Assembly: GCA_044772875.1 (NCBI GenBank) | Contig: CP173058.1 | Coordinates: 682,001-746,000 of the forward strand | Direction of reading: 5' to 3' | Origin: Morganella morganii_D | GTDB taxonomy: Bacteria; Pseudomonadota; Gammaproteobacteria; Enterobacterales; Enterobacteriaceae | DNA length: 64,000 bases | Part shown: positions 1-9,227 of the stretch, in pieces | How positions within the stretch are numbered: the stretch's first letter is position 1 | Layout of the letters: the number at the start of each line of letters is the position of its first letter | Translations under genes and position numbers: made by a program | Notes under the pieces: model-generated | What the model was told of the DNA's origin: nothing | The model's database searches: none | What the model saw: only the letters and a program-made list of their open reading frames with translations

Positions 1-80
1 AATGTTGCAAGGTATGTGAAACAACCCCATTCGGCCGGATGCTAAATGGACGTTAATACTTAAACACTTGAAGATCAAAC

Positions 81-1754
81 ATGACTGAATCTTTTGCTCA
101 ACTCTTTGAAGAATCCCTGCAGGCTATCGAAACTCGTCCGGGCGCTATTGTCCGTGGTACCGTTGTTGCTATCGATAAAGACGTTGTTCTGGTTGACGCA
201 GGTCTGAAATCAGAATCTGCTATTCCGGTAGAACAGTTCAAAAATGCTCAGGGCGAGCTGGAAATCCAGGTTGGCGACGAAGTTGATGTTGCTCTGGACG
301 CAGTAGAAGACGGTTTCGGTGAAACTGTTCTGTCCCGCGAGAAAGCAAAACGCCACGAAGCATGGCTGATGCTGGAAAAAGCATACGAAGAAGCTGAAAC
401 TGTTACCGGTGTTATCAACGGTAAAGTTAAAGGCGGTTTCACAGTCGAACTGAACGGCATCCGTGCGTTCCTGCCGGGTTCACTGGTTGACGTGCGTCCT
501 GTTCGTGACACCACGCATCTGGAAGGCAAAGAGCTTGAGTTCAAAGTAATCAAGCTGGATCAGAAACGCAACAACGTGGTTGTTTCCCGTCGTGCAGTTA
601 TCGAATCAGAAAACAGCGCAGAGCGCGATCAGCTGCTGGAAAACCTGCAGGAAGGCATGGAAGTTAAAGGTATCGTTAAGAACCTCACTGACTACGGTGC
701 ATTCGTTGATCTGGGCGGCGTTGATGGTCTGCTGCATATCACTGATATGGCGTGGAAACGTGTTAAACACCCAAGCGAAATCGTGAATGTCGGCGACGAA
801 ATCACTGTTAAAGTGCTGAAATTCGACCGCGAACGTACCCGCGTATCTCTGGGTCTGAAACAGCTGGGCGAAGATCCTTGGGTCGCAATCGCTAAGCGTT
901 ACCCTGAGAACACCCGTCTGACCGGTCGCGTGACCAACCTGACTGACTACGGCTGCTTCGTTGAAATCGAAGAAGGCGTTGAAGGTCTGGTACACGTTTC
1001 TGAAATGGACTGGACCAACAAAAACATCCACCCATCTAAAGTTGTTAACGTGGGCGACGTTGTTGAAGTTATGGTTCTGGACATCGACGAAGAACGCCGT
1101 CGTATCTCCCTGGGCCTGAAACAGTGCAAATCTAATCCATGGCAGCAGTTCGCGGAAACTCACAACAAAGGTGACCGCGTTGAAGGTAAAATCAAGTCAA
1201 TCACTGACTTCGGTATCTTCATTGGTTTAGATGGCGGCATCGACGGTCTGGTTCACCTGTCTGACATCTCCTGGAACGTTGCAGGCGAAGAAGCAGTACG
1301 TGAATACAAAAAAGGCGACGAAATCGCAGCTGTCGTTCTGCAGGTTGATGCAGAACGCGAGCGTATCTCTCTGGGCGTTAAGCAGTTAGCTGAAGATCCG
1401 TTCAACAACTACACCGCTGTTACCAAGAAAGGTGCTATCGTCACCGGTAAAGTAACCGCAGTAGACGCTAAAGGCGCAACTGTTGAGCTGATGGATGGCG
1501 TTGAAGGTTACCTGCGTGCATCAGAAGCATCACGCGATCGCGTTGAAGATGCTACTCTGGTTCTGAGCGTTGGTGATGAAGTTGAAGCGAAATACACTGG
1601 TGTTGACCGTAAAAACCGTGTAATCAACCTGTCTGTACGTGCAAAAGACGAAGCGGATGAAAAAGACGCTATCGCTACTGTCAACAAACAGGAAGAAGCT
1701 GGCTTCTCTAACAACGCAATGGCAGAAGCTTTCAAAGCAGCTAAAGGCGAGTAA
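81..1754 (+). CDS. rpsA: 30S ribosomal protein S1
   Basis: The 557-residue product binds mRNA on the 30S subunit and promotes translation initiation. Six S1-type OB-fold repeats can be read in order (roughly residues 20-87, 105-170, 190-260, 277-347, 364-434 and 451-520), with recurring 'G.V..LTDYG.FV' and 'RISLGLKQ' phrases in the central repeats. The length equals that of enteric S1. The start is the ATG that opens the S1 consensus 'MTESFAQLFEESL'. It is followed by a hairpin and then ihfB, the conserved enteric order. Identification is near certain. Confidence 0.98.
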   Translation: MTESFAQLFEESLQAIETRPGAIVRGTVVAIDKDVVLVDAGLKSESAIPVEQFKNAQGELEIQVGDEVDVALDAVEDGFGETVLSREKAKRHEAWLMLEKAYEEAETVTGVINGKVKGGFTVELNGIRAFLPGSLVDVRPVRDTTHLEGKELEFKVIKLDQKRNNVVVSRRAVIESENSAERDQLLENLQEGMEVKGIVKNLTDYGAFVDLGGVDGLLHITDMAWKRVKHPSEIVNVGDEITVKVLKFDRERTRVSLGLKQLGEDPWVAIAKRYPENTRLTGRVTNLTDYGCFVEIEEGVEGLVHVSEMDWTNKNIHPSKVVNVGDVVEVMVLDIDEERRRISLGLKQCKSNPWQQFAETHNKGDRVEGKIKSITDFGIFIGLDGGIDGLVHLSDISWNVAGEEAVREYKKGDEIAAVVLQVDAERERISLGVKQLAEDPFNNYTAVTKKGAIVTGKVTAVDAKGATVELMDGVEGYLRASEASRDRVEDATLVLSVGDEVEAKYTGVDRKNRVINLSVRAKDEADEKDAIATVNKQEEAGFSNNAMAEAFKAAKGE

Positions 1755-1764
1755 TTAAGCAGCG

Positions 1765-1790
1765 GCAGGCTGCTCTGGCGGCCTGCTTTT
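1765..1790 (+). terminator. Hairpin with T-run after rpsA
   Basis: The inverted repeat GCAGGC/GCCTGC is followed directly by TTTT. The six-base stem with a ten-base loop suggests a leaky terminator, so some transcription may continue into ihfB. Confidence 0.6.
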
Positions 1791-1819
1791 ATGATAATCA
1801 GGGTAGTCCAGGAGGTTAT

Positions 1820-2104
1820 ATGACCAAATCTGAACTGATTGAGAAGCTGGCAGGCCAACAATCTCATCTTCCGGCTAAAGTTGTTGAAGAAGCAGTAAAA
1901 GAGATCCTTGAGCATATGGCAAATACGCTTGCTGACGGTGAACGTATTGAAATCCGTGGATTCGGCAGTTTTTCTCTGCACTACCGTGCACCGCGGGTAG
2001 GTCGTAACCCGAAAACCGGCGAACAGGTGGAACTGGAAGGTAAACACGTTCCTCACTTTAAACCGGGCAAAGAGTTACGCGACCGCGCAAATATCTATGC
2101 TTGA
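1820..2104 (+). CDS. ihfB: Integration host factor subunit beta
   Basis: This 94-residue DNA-bending protein pairs with IHF-alpha and acts in nucleoid structure, replication, recombination and promoter architecture. The HU/IHF fold is clear: two N-terminal helices, then the beta-arm motif 'RNPKTGE' at residues 62-68, whose proline (residue 64) intercalates into DNA in the family. An excellent Shine-Dalgarno sequence (AGGAGG at 1810-1815) fixes the ATG. It lies 65 bases downstream of rpsA and ends in a strong terminator. Confidence 0.98.
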   Translation: MTKSELIEKLAGQQSHLPAKVVEEAVKEILEHMANTLADGERIEIRGFGSFSLHYRAPRVGRNPKTGEQVELEGKHVPHFKPGKELRDRANIYA

Positions 2105-2122
2105 TTATTGACAGAGATAATA

Positions 2123-2151
2123 AAAATGACGCCACTGGCGTCATTTTTTTT
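2123..2151 (+). terminator. Intrinsic terminator of ihfB
   Basis: The perfect inverted repeat ATGACGCC/GGCGTCAT with a short loop is followed by a run of eight T. It closes the rpsA-ihfB unit. Confidence 0.9.
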
Positions 2152-2472
2152 GCTACAAAGATTAAATTATCATTATTATAAAAATGTTAATATTGTATTA
2201 ATTAATTGCGGTTGTATAAGGTTCTGGTGTTGGCAAGTTGAATTTGTTGATTAATAATAGGTTACCGGAAGGTATCATATTCAGTTCGTCATAAAATTCT
2301 ATCAGAAATTAGACAGTATTTATATTTAAGCAGATAATTGTGATTTGACTCGCATAAAATAATTGATTATTTGTATGGTTGAAATATAAATTCGTGATGA
2401 CTCTCATTTTTCTGTTATCGTAATAACCCGCAATACCGACCATAACATAATACCCGTCTGTTTACCTTGCGG
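2152..2472. other. AT-rich gap between ihfB and comEC
   Basis: About 320 bases of AT-rich sequence contain no open frame worth reporting. The comEC promoter must lie here, but I could not place -35 and -10 elements with confidence. Confidence 0.5.
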
Positions 2473-4782
2473 ATGAGTAATATGTCTGTTGTGGCTGTGC
2501 TGAAATATCTGTTTCCCCGTCCGTTGCCACTCTGGCTGGCCTCGGCTGCTGTGGTGGCTGGTCATCTGCCGTTGCTGGTGATACCACGATTGTTGTCACC
2601 GGCAGAAAGCCTGCTGTTATCCGGCAGTGTCTGTTTGTTATTTTTTATCCGCACACGGTTGAGTTTTTTTATCCGTATTGTTGTCGGTACTTTTCTGGCC
2701 GTAAATATCCACCTTAGTAATACATTATCGCTCTTTTTCACAGAACAGTCTGATAATATCGATATCATGATCCATGATGTTATGCTTAATTCATCTGATT
2801 ATTATTCCGTCAGAGGTCGTATTATTAATATAAATAATAAAAGTTATGATGATACTGTTTTTATTAATATAAAGATAAAAGGTGCATTTAAACCGGAATG
2901 TGCCGGTGAGATCTGGCGTATATTCCGGCCGGTGCTACGGCCGGTACACGGTCAGTTAAACGAAGGGCAATCAAACCGGCAGCAGTATTTACTGTCAGAA
3001 CGGGTTCTGTTTTCTCTGACCCCCGGACGCAGTAAAGCATTATCTTCTGTCTGCAATCAGCGCCAGAAGATGATTGCCGCATATCTTCCCGCGATGGATA
3101 ACCTGCCGCATAACGGGCTGATGGCTGCGCTGTTGTTTGGCGAGCGTCGCGGTATCACGCCGGAGCAGCGCAGGCTGGTACAGGAAACCGGGGTGGCGCA
3201 CGTGGTGGCTATTTCCGGGCTGCATATCGGGCTGGCGGCGTTATGGGGCTGGTGGGCAGGGCGGTTACTGTTGCTGCTGTTACCGCAGCGTGTTATGTCA
3301 CATTATGTTCCGCCGGTGCTGTCAGTCTGTACAGCTGTTGCCTATGTCTGGCTGGCCGGATTTGCCGTTCCAGCCTGCCGGGCGCTGTCTGCGCTGTTAT
3401 TGTGGCATCTGCTGCGCTGGCGGCATTATCATCTGCCGGGATATCAGTTTGTTGTGATCAGTGCGGCGCTGTTACTGTTAACGGATCCGCTGACGATTTT
3501 GTCCGCGGGATTCTGGCTGTCTTATACTGCCGTTGCTGCATTGCTGTTCTGGCATCATACCGGTGTTTTATCCCGCAAACCTGATTTTATCCCGGTGACA
3601 CGTTTTACCCGTTTGTGGCGCAATATCCGGCTGTTTTTTTCTTATCAGATCGGATTATTTTTGTTACTGCTGCCGGTTCAGGGTTTTTTCTTCGGCGGTG
3701 TAAATGTACTGTCGTTTCTGAGCAACCTGTGGGTCGTACCGGTGATCTCTTTTCTGACTGTTCCGCTGCTGTTTGCCGGGCTGCTGACAGAAATTACACT
3801 GCCGCTGGCGGATTATTCTCTGGCGCTGGCATTGTGGCCGCTGCCGTTTCTGGCACAAGGCTGGCTGGTTACCGGACATATTGCGCTGATATGGGGGCCG
3901 CTGATGTGGGTGGGAGTTTATATCATCCGCCTGGATATGTGGCGTCAGCATCCGCTGGTGTTGCCGGGACTGGTGATTTGCTGCTGTCTGTATCTGCGGA
4001 AAACATCACAGCCGGCATGGTCAGTCACATTGCTGGATATCGGACACGGGCTGGCGGCGGTTGTGATAAAGGAAGGCAGAGCAGTGTTGTATGATACCGG
4101 CAACCGTTTCGGATCGCGGGATGACGGGCTGCGCACAGTGCTGCCTTATCTGCAATATCACCGCCTGATCCCTGACCGGATTATTATCAGTCATGATCAT
4201 CGTGACCATACAGGCGGACTGGGGTCATTGCGCAGGGCTTATCCCGCCGCGGTGGTCAAAGGTAATATCCCTCAGGCAGATACGCCCTGCCGCCGCGGGG
4301 AACGCTGGGTATGGCAGTCATTATATTTTGAAGTGTTATGGCCGGATGAAAAATATCAGCTGAGTAAAAACGACGGCTCCTGTGTTATCCGTATCAGTGA
4401 CGGAAAATATCAGGTGTTGCTGACAGGTGATATTGAAAAACAAGCAGAAAAACAACTGATTAAGTATAAAGATGAACTCTCCGCCACGGTATTGCAAGTT
4501 CCGCACCATGGCAGCAAAACCTCATCATCAGAATTTTTTATTCGTGCGGTAAATCCCGCTTTCGCACTGGTTTCTGTTGCACGCTATAGCCCGTGGCGTC
4601 TGCCTTCTGATAAAGTACGCCGTCGCTATCATAATCTCGGCGTGCAGTGGCATGATACTGCGCACAGCGGGCAGATTTCTGTGTACTTTTTTGCTGAAGA
4701 AGTATCCGTTATGACATACCGTTTTCATCTCTCCGCCCGCTGGTTCAGCGCATGGTTTGGAGATCAGCCGGTAAACGGGTAA
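2473..4782 (+). CDS. comEC: ComEC/Rec2 family DNA-uptake channel protein
   Basis: This protein of about 769 residues belongs to the ComEC/Rec2 family (E. coli YcaI), the inner-membrane channel that carries transforming DNA. An N-terminal membrane pair precedes a soluble DUF4131-like region (to about residue 170), then a hydrophobic Competence domain (about 215-480) and a C-terminal metallo-beta-lactamase-like domain with 'HDHRDHTGG' near residue 574 and 'PHHGS' near 677. ATG codons at 2473 and 2482 both fit; the upstream in-frame TTG is less likely. A short AT-rich patch (about 2700-2880) encodes an Asn/Ile-rich stretch of the soluble region. The sxy orthologue in this window is its regulatory partner in other enterics. 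Confidence 0.9.
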   Translation: MSNMSVVAVLKYLFPRPLPLWLASAAVVAGHLPLLVIPRLLSPAESLLLSGSVCLLFFIRTRLSFFIRIVVGTFLAVNIHLSNTLSLFFTEQSDNIDIMIHDVMLNSSDYYSVRGRIININNKSYDDTVFINIKIKGAFKPECAGEIWRIFRPVLRPVHGQLNEGQSNRQQYLLSERVLFSLTPGRSKALSSVCNQRQKMIAAYLPAMDNLPHNGLMAALLFGERRGITPEQRRLVQETGVAHVVAISGLHIGLAALWGWWAGRLLLLLLPQRVMSHYVPPVLSVCTAVAYVWLAGFAVPACRALSALLLWHLLRWRHYHLPGYQFVVISAALLLLTDPLTILSAGFWLSYTAVAALLFWHHTGVLSRKPDFIPVTRFTRLWRNIRLFFSYQIGLFLLLLPVQGFFFGGVNVLSFLSNLWVVPVISFLTVPLLFAGLLTEITLPLADYSLALALWPLPFLAQGWLVTGHIALIWGPLMWVGVYIIRLDMWRQHPLVLPGLVICCCLYLRKTSQPAWSVTLLDIGHGLAAVVIKEGRAVLYDTGNRFGSRDDGLRTVLPYLQYHRLIPDRIIISHDHRDHTGGLGSLRRAYPAAVVKGNIPQADTPCRRGERWVWQSLYFEVLWPDEKYQLSKNDGSCVIRISDGKYQVLLTGDIEKQAEKQLIKYKDELSATVLQVPHHGSKTSSSEFFIRAVNPAFALVSVARYSPWRLPSDKVRRRYHNLGVQWHDTAHSGQISVYFFAEEVSVMTYRFHLSARWFSAWFGDQPVNG

Positions 4783-4819
4783 TATAGGCAGCTAATTTTT
4801 AGTATTGGTAAACGCAATA

Positions 4820-6565
4820 ATGAAAGATATTGATATTTCAACCCGGCAAACATTCCGCCGGTTATGGCCGACAATCGCACCGTTTAGAACAGGTATCATC
4901 GTGGCGGCTATTGCGTTAGTCATCAATGCGGGTGGCGATGCATTTATGCTGTCGCTGCTGAAACCGCTGCTTGATGAAGGCTTCGGTACTGCTGACAATG
5001 ATTTTCTTCGTGTTATGCCGCTGATTATTCTGGGGCTGATGTTGTTGCGCGGTATCTCCAGTTTTGTCTCCGGCTACTGTCTCTCCTGGGTTTCCGGTAA
5101 AGTGGTCATGACTATGCGTCGTAACCTGTTCCGGCATATGATGGGCATGCCGGTTTCCTTCTTTGATCAGCAATCCACCGGGACACTGCTTTCCCGTATC
5201 ACCTATGATTCTGAACAGGTGGCTTCTTCTTCTTCCGGCGCGCTGGTAACGGTCGTCCGTGAAGGCGCTTATATTATTGCGCTGTTCGGGCTGATGTTTT
5301 ACAACAGCTGGCAGCTGTCGCTGATTTTGATTGTCATTGCACCGATTGTGGCATTTGTTATCCGCAAGGTATCTGTGCGCTTCCGGGAAATCAGTAAAAA
5401 CATGCAGAGCGGCATGGGACTGGTTACCGCCAGTGCCGAACAGATGCTGAAAGGGCATAAAGAAGTGCTGATTTTCGGCGGACAGAATGTGGAAAATAAG
5501 CGTTTTGATAATGTCAGCAACCATATGCGTCGCCAGGGCATGAAACTGGTTACCGCATCATCTATTGCCGACCCGATTATTCAGATCATTGCATCCTTTG
5601 CACTGGCATTCGTTTTATTTGCCGCCAGTTTCCCTGAAATTAAAGAAGCGCTGAGTGCCGGCTCAATTACTGTTGTATTCTCCTCTATGATTGCCCTGAT
5701 GCGTCCGCTGAAATCCCTGACTAACGTGAACGCTCAGTTTCAGCGCGGGATGGCTGCGTGTCAGACACTCTTTGTTCTGCTCGATATGGAGCAGGAAAAA
5801 GATACCGGCACCAAAATGCTGAAAGAGGCCAAAGGTGATGTGGCGTTTGATAATGTGACTTTCCGTTATCAGGGAAAAGAGAACCCTGCACTGAAGAATG
5901 TGTCGTTCACTATCCCGTCAGGTAAAACCGTGGCGCTGGTCGGACGCTCGGGCTCCGGGAAATCCACCATCGCTAATCTGATCACCCGTTTTTATGAAAT
6001 TGAAAGCGGACGTATTACGATCGACGGCAACGATATCCGTGAGTACACGCTGGCATCACTGCGCAGCCAGGTGGCGCTGGTGTCGCAGAATGTGCATCTC
6101 TTTAATGACACTGTCGCGAACAATATCGCGTATGCCACAGAAGGGAAGTACACCCGCGAACAGATTGAAAAAGCCGCTGAAATGGCCTATGCCATGGACT
6201 TTATCAAAAAAATGGACAAGGGTCTGGATACCGAAATCGGTGAAAACGGTGTACTGCTTTCCGGCGGTCAGCGTCAGCGTATTGCTATTGCCCGCGCATT
6301 ATTGCGTGATGCACCGATTCTGATCCTCGACGAAGCAACGTCAGCGCTGGATACCGAATCTGAACGCGCCATTCAGGCCGCGCTGGATGAATTACAGAAA
6401 AACCGTACCTGTCTGGTGATCGCTCACCGCTTGTCCACCATTGAGAAAGCAGATGAAATCCTGGTGGTGCAGGATGGTGAAGTTCAGGAGCGCGGTACGC
6501 ATGATGAACTGGTGAAACAGCCGGGCATCTATGCGCAGCTCTATAATATGCAGTTTGGTCACTAA
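4820..6565 (+). CDS. msbA: Lipid A export ABC transporter MsbA
   Basis: The 581-residue half-transporter works as a homodimer and flips lipid A-core from the inner to the outer leaflet of the inner membrane. Six transmembrane segments (residues 1-330) precede the nucleotide-binding domain with Walker A 'GRSGSGKST' near residue 375, signature 'LSGGQ' near 480 and Walker B 'ILILDEAT' near 500. The ATG at 4820 gives the enteric length; an upstream in-frame TTG is unnecessary. lpxK begins 12 bases after the stop, matching the conserved msbA-lpxK operon. Confidence 0.98.
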   Translation: MKDIDISTRQTFRRLWPTIAPFRTGIIVAAIALVINAGGDAFMLSLLKPLLDEGFGTADNDFLRVMPLIILGLMLLRGISSFVSGYCLSWVSGKVVMTMRRNLFRHMMGMPVSFFDQQSTGTLLSRITYDSEQVASSSSGALVTVVREGAYIIALFGLMFYNSWQLSLILIVIAPIVAFVIRKVSVRFREISKNMQSGMGLVTASAEQMLKGHKEVLIFGGQNVENKRFDNVSNHMRRQGMKLVTASSIADPIIQIIASFALAFVLFAASFPEIKEALSAGSITVVFSSMIALMRPLKSLTNVNAQFQRGMAACQTLFVLLDMEQEKDTGTKMLKEAKGDVAFDNVTFRYQGKENPALKNVSFTIPSGKTVALVGRSGSGKSTIANLITRFYEIESGRITIDGNDIREYTLASLRSQVALVSQNVHLFNDTVANNIAYATEGKYTREQIEKAAEMAYAMDFIKKMDKGLDTEIGENGVLLSGGQRQRIAIARALLRDAPILILDEATSALDTESERAIQAALDELQKNRTCLVIAHRLSTIEKADEILVVQDGEVQERGTHDELVKQPGIYAQLYNMQFGH

Positions 6566-6577
6566 GCGGCACTGCTG

Positions 6578-7561
6578 ATGATCGATAAAATTTGGTCGGG
6601 TCGCTCAAAGCTTTACTGGCTGCTTTTGCCGTTCTCGTTTTTGTACGGGGCGGTGAGTGGTCTGCGGCGTCTGTTGTTCCGGTGCGGACTGAAAAAATCC
6701 CGCCGTATGCCGGTACCGGTGGTGGTGGTCGGTAATCTGACCGCAGGCGGTAACGGCAAAACACCGGTGGTTATCTGGCTGACAGAGCAACTGCTGGCCA
6801 GGGGCTACCGTCCCGGGGTGGTTTCCCGCGGTTACGGCGGGAAATCTGATCATTATCCGCTGTTAATCACTGAAGAGACGACCACTTCACAGGCCGGTGA
6901 TGAGCCGGTGCTGATTGCCCGCCGTACCGGTGTGCCGGTTGCGGTCGCTCCTGACCGGGCTGCTGCGGTGGCAGCTATTTTGCAGCACGCGCCGGTGGAT
7001 GTGATTATCACTGATGACGGCTTACAGCATTACGCACTGCAACGCGATATGGAAATCGTGGTGATTGACGGTGAGCGCCGTTTCGGTAACGGCTGGTGGC
7101 TGCCTGCCGGGCCGATGCGGGAACGGGTGGGGCGTCTGAAACAGGTGGATGCGGTGATCGTCAATGGTGGCATTGCACAACCCGGGGAAACCGCCATGCA
7201 GCTGGTACCGGGAGAGGCGGTTAATCTGGCTGACGGTACACGTAAACCGGCGGCTGATATCGGCGAATGTGTGGCGATGGCCGGTATCGGGCACCCGCCG
7301 CGCTTTTTTGCCACATTAAACTCTCTCGGGGTGATGCCGGCACAGTGTGTCGCTTTTCCGGATCACCAGTCTTACAGCCCTGAACAGCTTTCTGCACTGG
7401 TAAAACCCGGTCAGTCACTCCTGATGACAGAAAAAGATGCAGTGAAATGTTTTGCCTTTTCTGCAACTAACTGGTGGTATTTACCGGTAAGTGCCGCTAT
7501 TTCCGCAAAATCCGCCGATTTAATTCTGGATAAAGTCATATTTCACATAAAAAATGCATAA
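6578..7561 (+). CDS. lpxK: Tetraacyldisaccharide 4'-kinase
   Basis: The 327-residue enzyme phosphorylates the 4' position of the tetraacyldisaccharide 1-phosphate to form lipid IVA, the sixth step of the Raetz pathway, at the inner membrane. A hydrophobic N-terminal segment anchors it. The P-loop variant 'GNLTAGGNGKTP' lies around residues 50-61 and 'DDGLQH' near 147. Its length and the motif 'RRFGNGWWLPAGPMRER' match enteric LpxK. It is cotranscribed with msbA, whose lipid A substrate it helps make. Confidence 0.97.
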   Translation: MIDKIWSGRSKLYWLLLPFSFLYGAVSGLRRLLFRCGLKKSRRMPVPVVVVGNLTAGGNGKTPVVIWLTEQLLARGYRPGVVSRGYGGKSDHYPLLITEETTTSQAGDEPVLIARRTGVPVAVAPDRAAAVAAILQHAPVDVIITDDGLQHYALQRDMEIVVIDGERRFGNGWWLPAGPMRERVGRLKQVDAVIVNGGIAQPGETAMQLVPGEAVNLADGTRKPAADIGECVAMAGIGHPPRFFATLNSLGVMPAQCVAFPDHQSYSPEQLSALVKPGQSLLMTEKDAVKCFAFSATNWWYLPVSAAISAKSADLILDKVIFHIKNA

Positions 7562-7919
7562 AGGGGCTTGTGCTTTTTATCTGAATGTGGCTTAATCGAA
7601 AAGTTGTATTTCTGTGATGTATTTCATATCTCACTGTGCAACCAATCCGCGTGTCACTCATATTCTGATCCCGCTGTCATAATTTTTTCACACCACCTTG
7701 TTAATCTTGTGGTGCGGATGACCGGATCCCGCGGATAAACGGTATGTTTTGCAGAAGGTGTCTTACCGCTGCAAATCAGAATAAAAAATAAGAACTATAA
7801 TGTTTTGCTCGTTACCGGGTAGCTGTTCGCAAAGAGAGTACCCGTGTTGCCCGGCCGGAGCAGGCATAACCAGCAATGGGGTGTATACCGTTACTGGTGA
7901 TATAAAAGGAGTTAATACT
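7562..7919 (+). promoter_or_regulatory. Long leader region of the cold-shock-like gene
   Basis: About 360 bases separate lpxK from the small gene at 7920. A perfect TATAAT at 7796-7801 could serve as a -10 element and would give a leader of about 115 bases. The -35 position is poor. A short inverted repeat CACCAC/GTGGTG (7691-7714) lies further upstream. A long structured leader is typical of CspA-family genes, so post-transcriptional temperature control is plausible but unproven. Confidence 0.4.
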
Positions 7920-8135
7920 ATGTCTAAACAATTACAACTTGGCCGCGTTAAATGGTATGACGCGAAAGAAGGTTACGGTTTCATCTCCCCGGTCAACGGC
8001 GGTGATGATATTTGGGTAACCCGTAACGGGATTGCCAATTCCCGTAACAAATTACTGTGTGAAGGGCAGGAAGTGGAATTTTCACTGACCCGCGGCAGTT
8101 ATGGTATTGCAGCGAACGATGTGATCGCGCTGTAA
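7920..8135 (+). CDS. Divergent cold-shock-domain protein
   Basis: This 71-residue product aligns along its length with CspA-family single-domain proteins: it starts 'LGRVKWYDAKEGYGFI', has acidic and glycine-rich turns, and ends 'GIAANDVIAL'. The RNP1 motif is recognisable as 'EGYGFI' (normally KGFGFI). RNP2, usually VFVHF, reads 'IWVTR', so the His and Phe that stack on nucleic acid are missing. The start is ATG 7920 with AAGGAG about 7 bases upstream; the longer in-frame extension is rejected. It probably still folds as a beta-barrel, but nucleic-acid binding may be altered. Confidence 0.8.
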   Translation: MSKQLQLGRVKWYDAKEGYGFISPVNGGDDIWVTRNGIANSRNKLLCEGQEVEFSLTRGSYGIAANDVIAL

Positions 8136-8240
8136 GATGTGTAAAACGCGATTATCTCAGTGATATCGCAACAACAGAGTTAACGGTGAGACCGGGCTTA
8201 TGTTATTCTGAGCCAACGTTTTTATCTCATTGGGGGACGT

Positions 8241-8417
8241 ATGGATCACCGTTTACTCGAAATCGTGGCCTGTCCGGTTTGCCACGGCAAACTCAGCTAC
8301 GACAAGCAAAATCTCGAACTCATCTGCAAAGGCTGCCGTCTGGCCTATCCCGTCCGCGACGATATCCCTGTCTTATTAGAGAATGAAGCCCGCGAATTGC
8401 CGGTCTCAGAAGGATAA
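8241..8417 (+). CDS. ycaR: Trm112-like zinc-ribbon protein YcaR
   Basis: This 58-residue protein, found by direct reading, starts 'MDHRLLEIVACPVC' and carries two Cys pairs (CPVC at 11-14 and CKGC at 29-32), the zinc-ribbon pattern of the UPF0434/Trm112 family. The family includes activators of methyltransferases in other organisms; the role in enterics is not established. GGGGG at 8232-8236 supports the ATG. It ends five bases before kdsB, reproducing the conserved ycaR-kdsB pair. Confidence 0.92.
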   Translation: MDHRLLEIVACPVCHGKLSYDKQNLELICKGCRLAYPVRDDIPVLLENEARELPVSEG

Positions 8418-8422
8418 TCTCC

Positions 8423-9172
8423 ATGTTTACAGTTATCATTCCCGCGCGTTATGCTTCCACGCGTCTGCCCGGTAAACCGCTGGCGGATATCTGCGGCAAG
8501 CCGATGATTGTCCGCGTGATGGAGCAGGCAAAGCGTTCCGGCGCCGCGCGGGTCATTGTCGCCACAGATACACAGGCCGTATTTGATGCCGTGACCGCAG
8601 AGGGCGGCGAAGCCTGTATGACGCGCGAAGATCATCAGTCCGGGACCGAGCGTCTGGCGGAAGTGATTAATCACTATCAGTTTGCTGATGATGAGATTAT
8701 CGTGAATGTCCAGGGAGATGAGCCGTTAATCCCTGACTGTATTATTGCGCAGGTTGCTGAAAATCTGGCAGCCAGCGAAGCCGGAATGGCAACCCTGGCG
8801 GTAAAAATCACCTCGGCGGAAGAAGCGTTTAACCCGAATGCGGTCAAAGTGGTGATGGATAAACAGGGCTACGCGCTCTATTTTTCCCGTGCCGCTATTC
8901 CGTGGGATCGCGGGCGCTTCATGCACAACCGTGACAGCGTGGGTGATAATTTCCTGCGTCATATCGGGATTTACGCTTACCGTGCCGGGTTTATCCGCCG
9001 CTATATTCAGTGGGAAACCAGCCCGCTGGAAAAAATTGAGATGCTCGAGCAGCTGCGCGTGCTCTGGTACGGTGAGAAAATTCATGTCGCAGAGGCATCA
9101 GAGGCGCCGGGTACCGGTGTTGATACCCCGGAAGATCTTGAAACCGTGCGCAGATTGTTTGCCGCCCGCTGA
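8423..9172 (+). CDS. kdsB: CMP-KDO synthetase
   Basis: The 249-residue 3-deoxy-manno-octulosonate cytidylyltransferase activates KDO with CTP for addition to lipid IVA, the product of LpxK encoded upstream. The nucleotide-binding signature 'PARYASTRLPGKPL' lies at residues 7-20 and 'VNVQGDEPL' near residue 94, both diagnostic of the family. AAGGA upstream of the ATG overlaps the end of ycaR, suggesting cotranslation. A bidirectional terminator follows. Confidence 0.98.
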   Translation: MFTVIIPARYASTRLPGKPLADICGKPMIVRVMEQAKRSGAARVIVATDTQAVFDAVTAEGGEACMTREDHQSGTERLAEVINHYQFADDEIIVNVQGDEPLIPDCIIAQVAENLAASEAGMATLAVKITSAEEAFNPNAVKVVMDKQGYALYFSRAAIPWDRGRFMHNRDSVGDNFLRHIGIYAYRAGFIRRYIQWETSPLEKIEMLEQLRVLWYGEKIHVAEASEAPGTGVDTPEDLETVRRLFAAR

Positions 9173-9192
9173 GATATATCCGTTATAAATGC

Positions 9193-9218
9193 AAAAACGC
9201 GGGATTTCCCGCGTTTTT
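9193..9218. terminator. Bidirectional terminator between kdsB and elyC
   Basis: A perfect AAAAACGCGGGA/TCCCGCGTTTTT hairpin with A- and T-tracts on its two sides serves both convergent genes. Confidence 0.9.
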
Positions 9219-9227
9219 ATTTATCCT

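Noticed and set aside
606..1163. 185-codon open frame antisense to rpsA
   Set aside because: It lies wholly within rpsA, has no ribosome site, and its composition reflects the codon bias of the real gene on the other strand.
7800..7919. 40-residue N-terminal extension of the cold-shock-like protein
   Set aside because: It has no family match, begins within the likely promoter, and the internal ATG has a good ribosome site.
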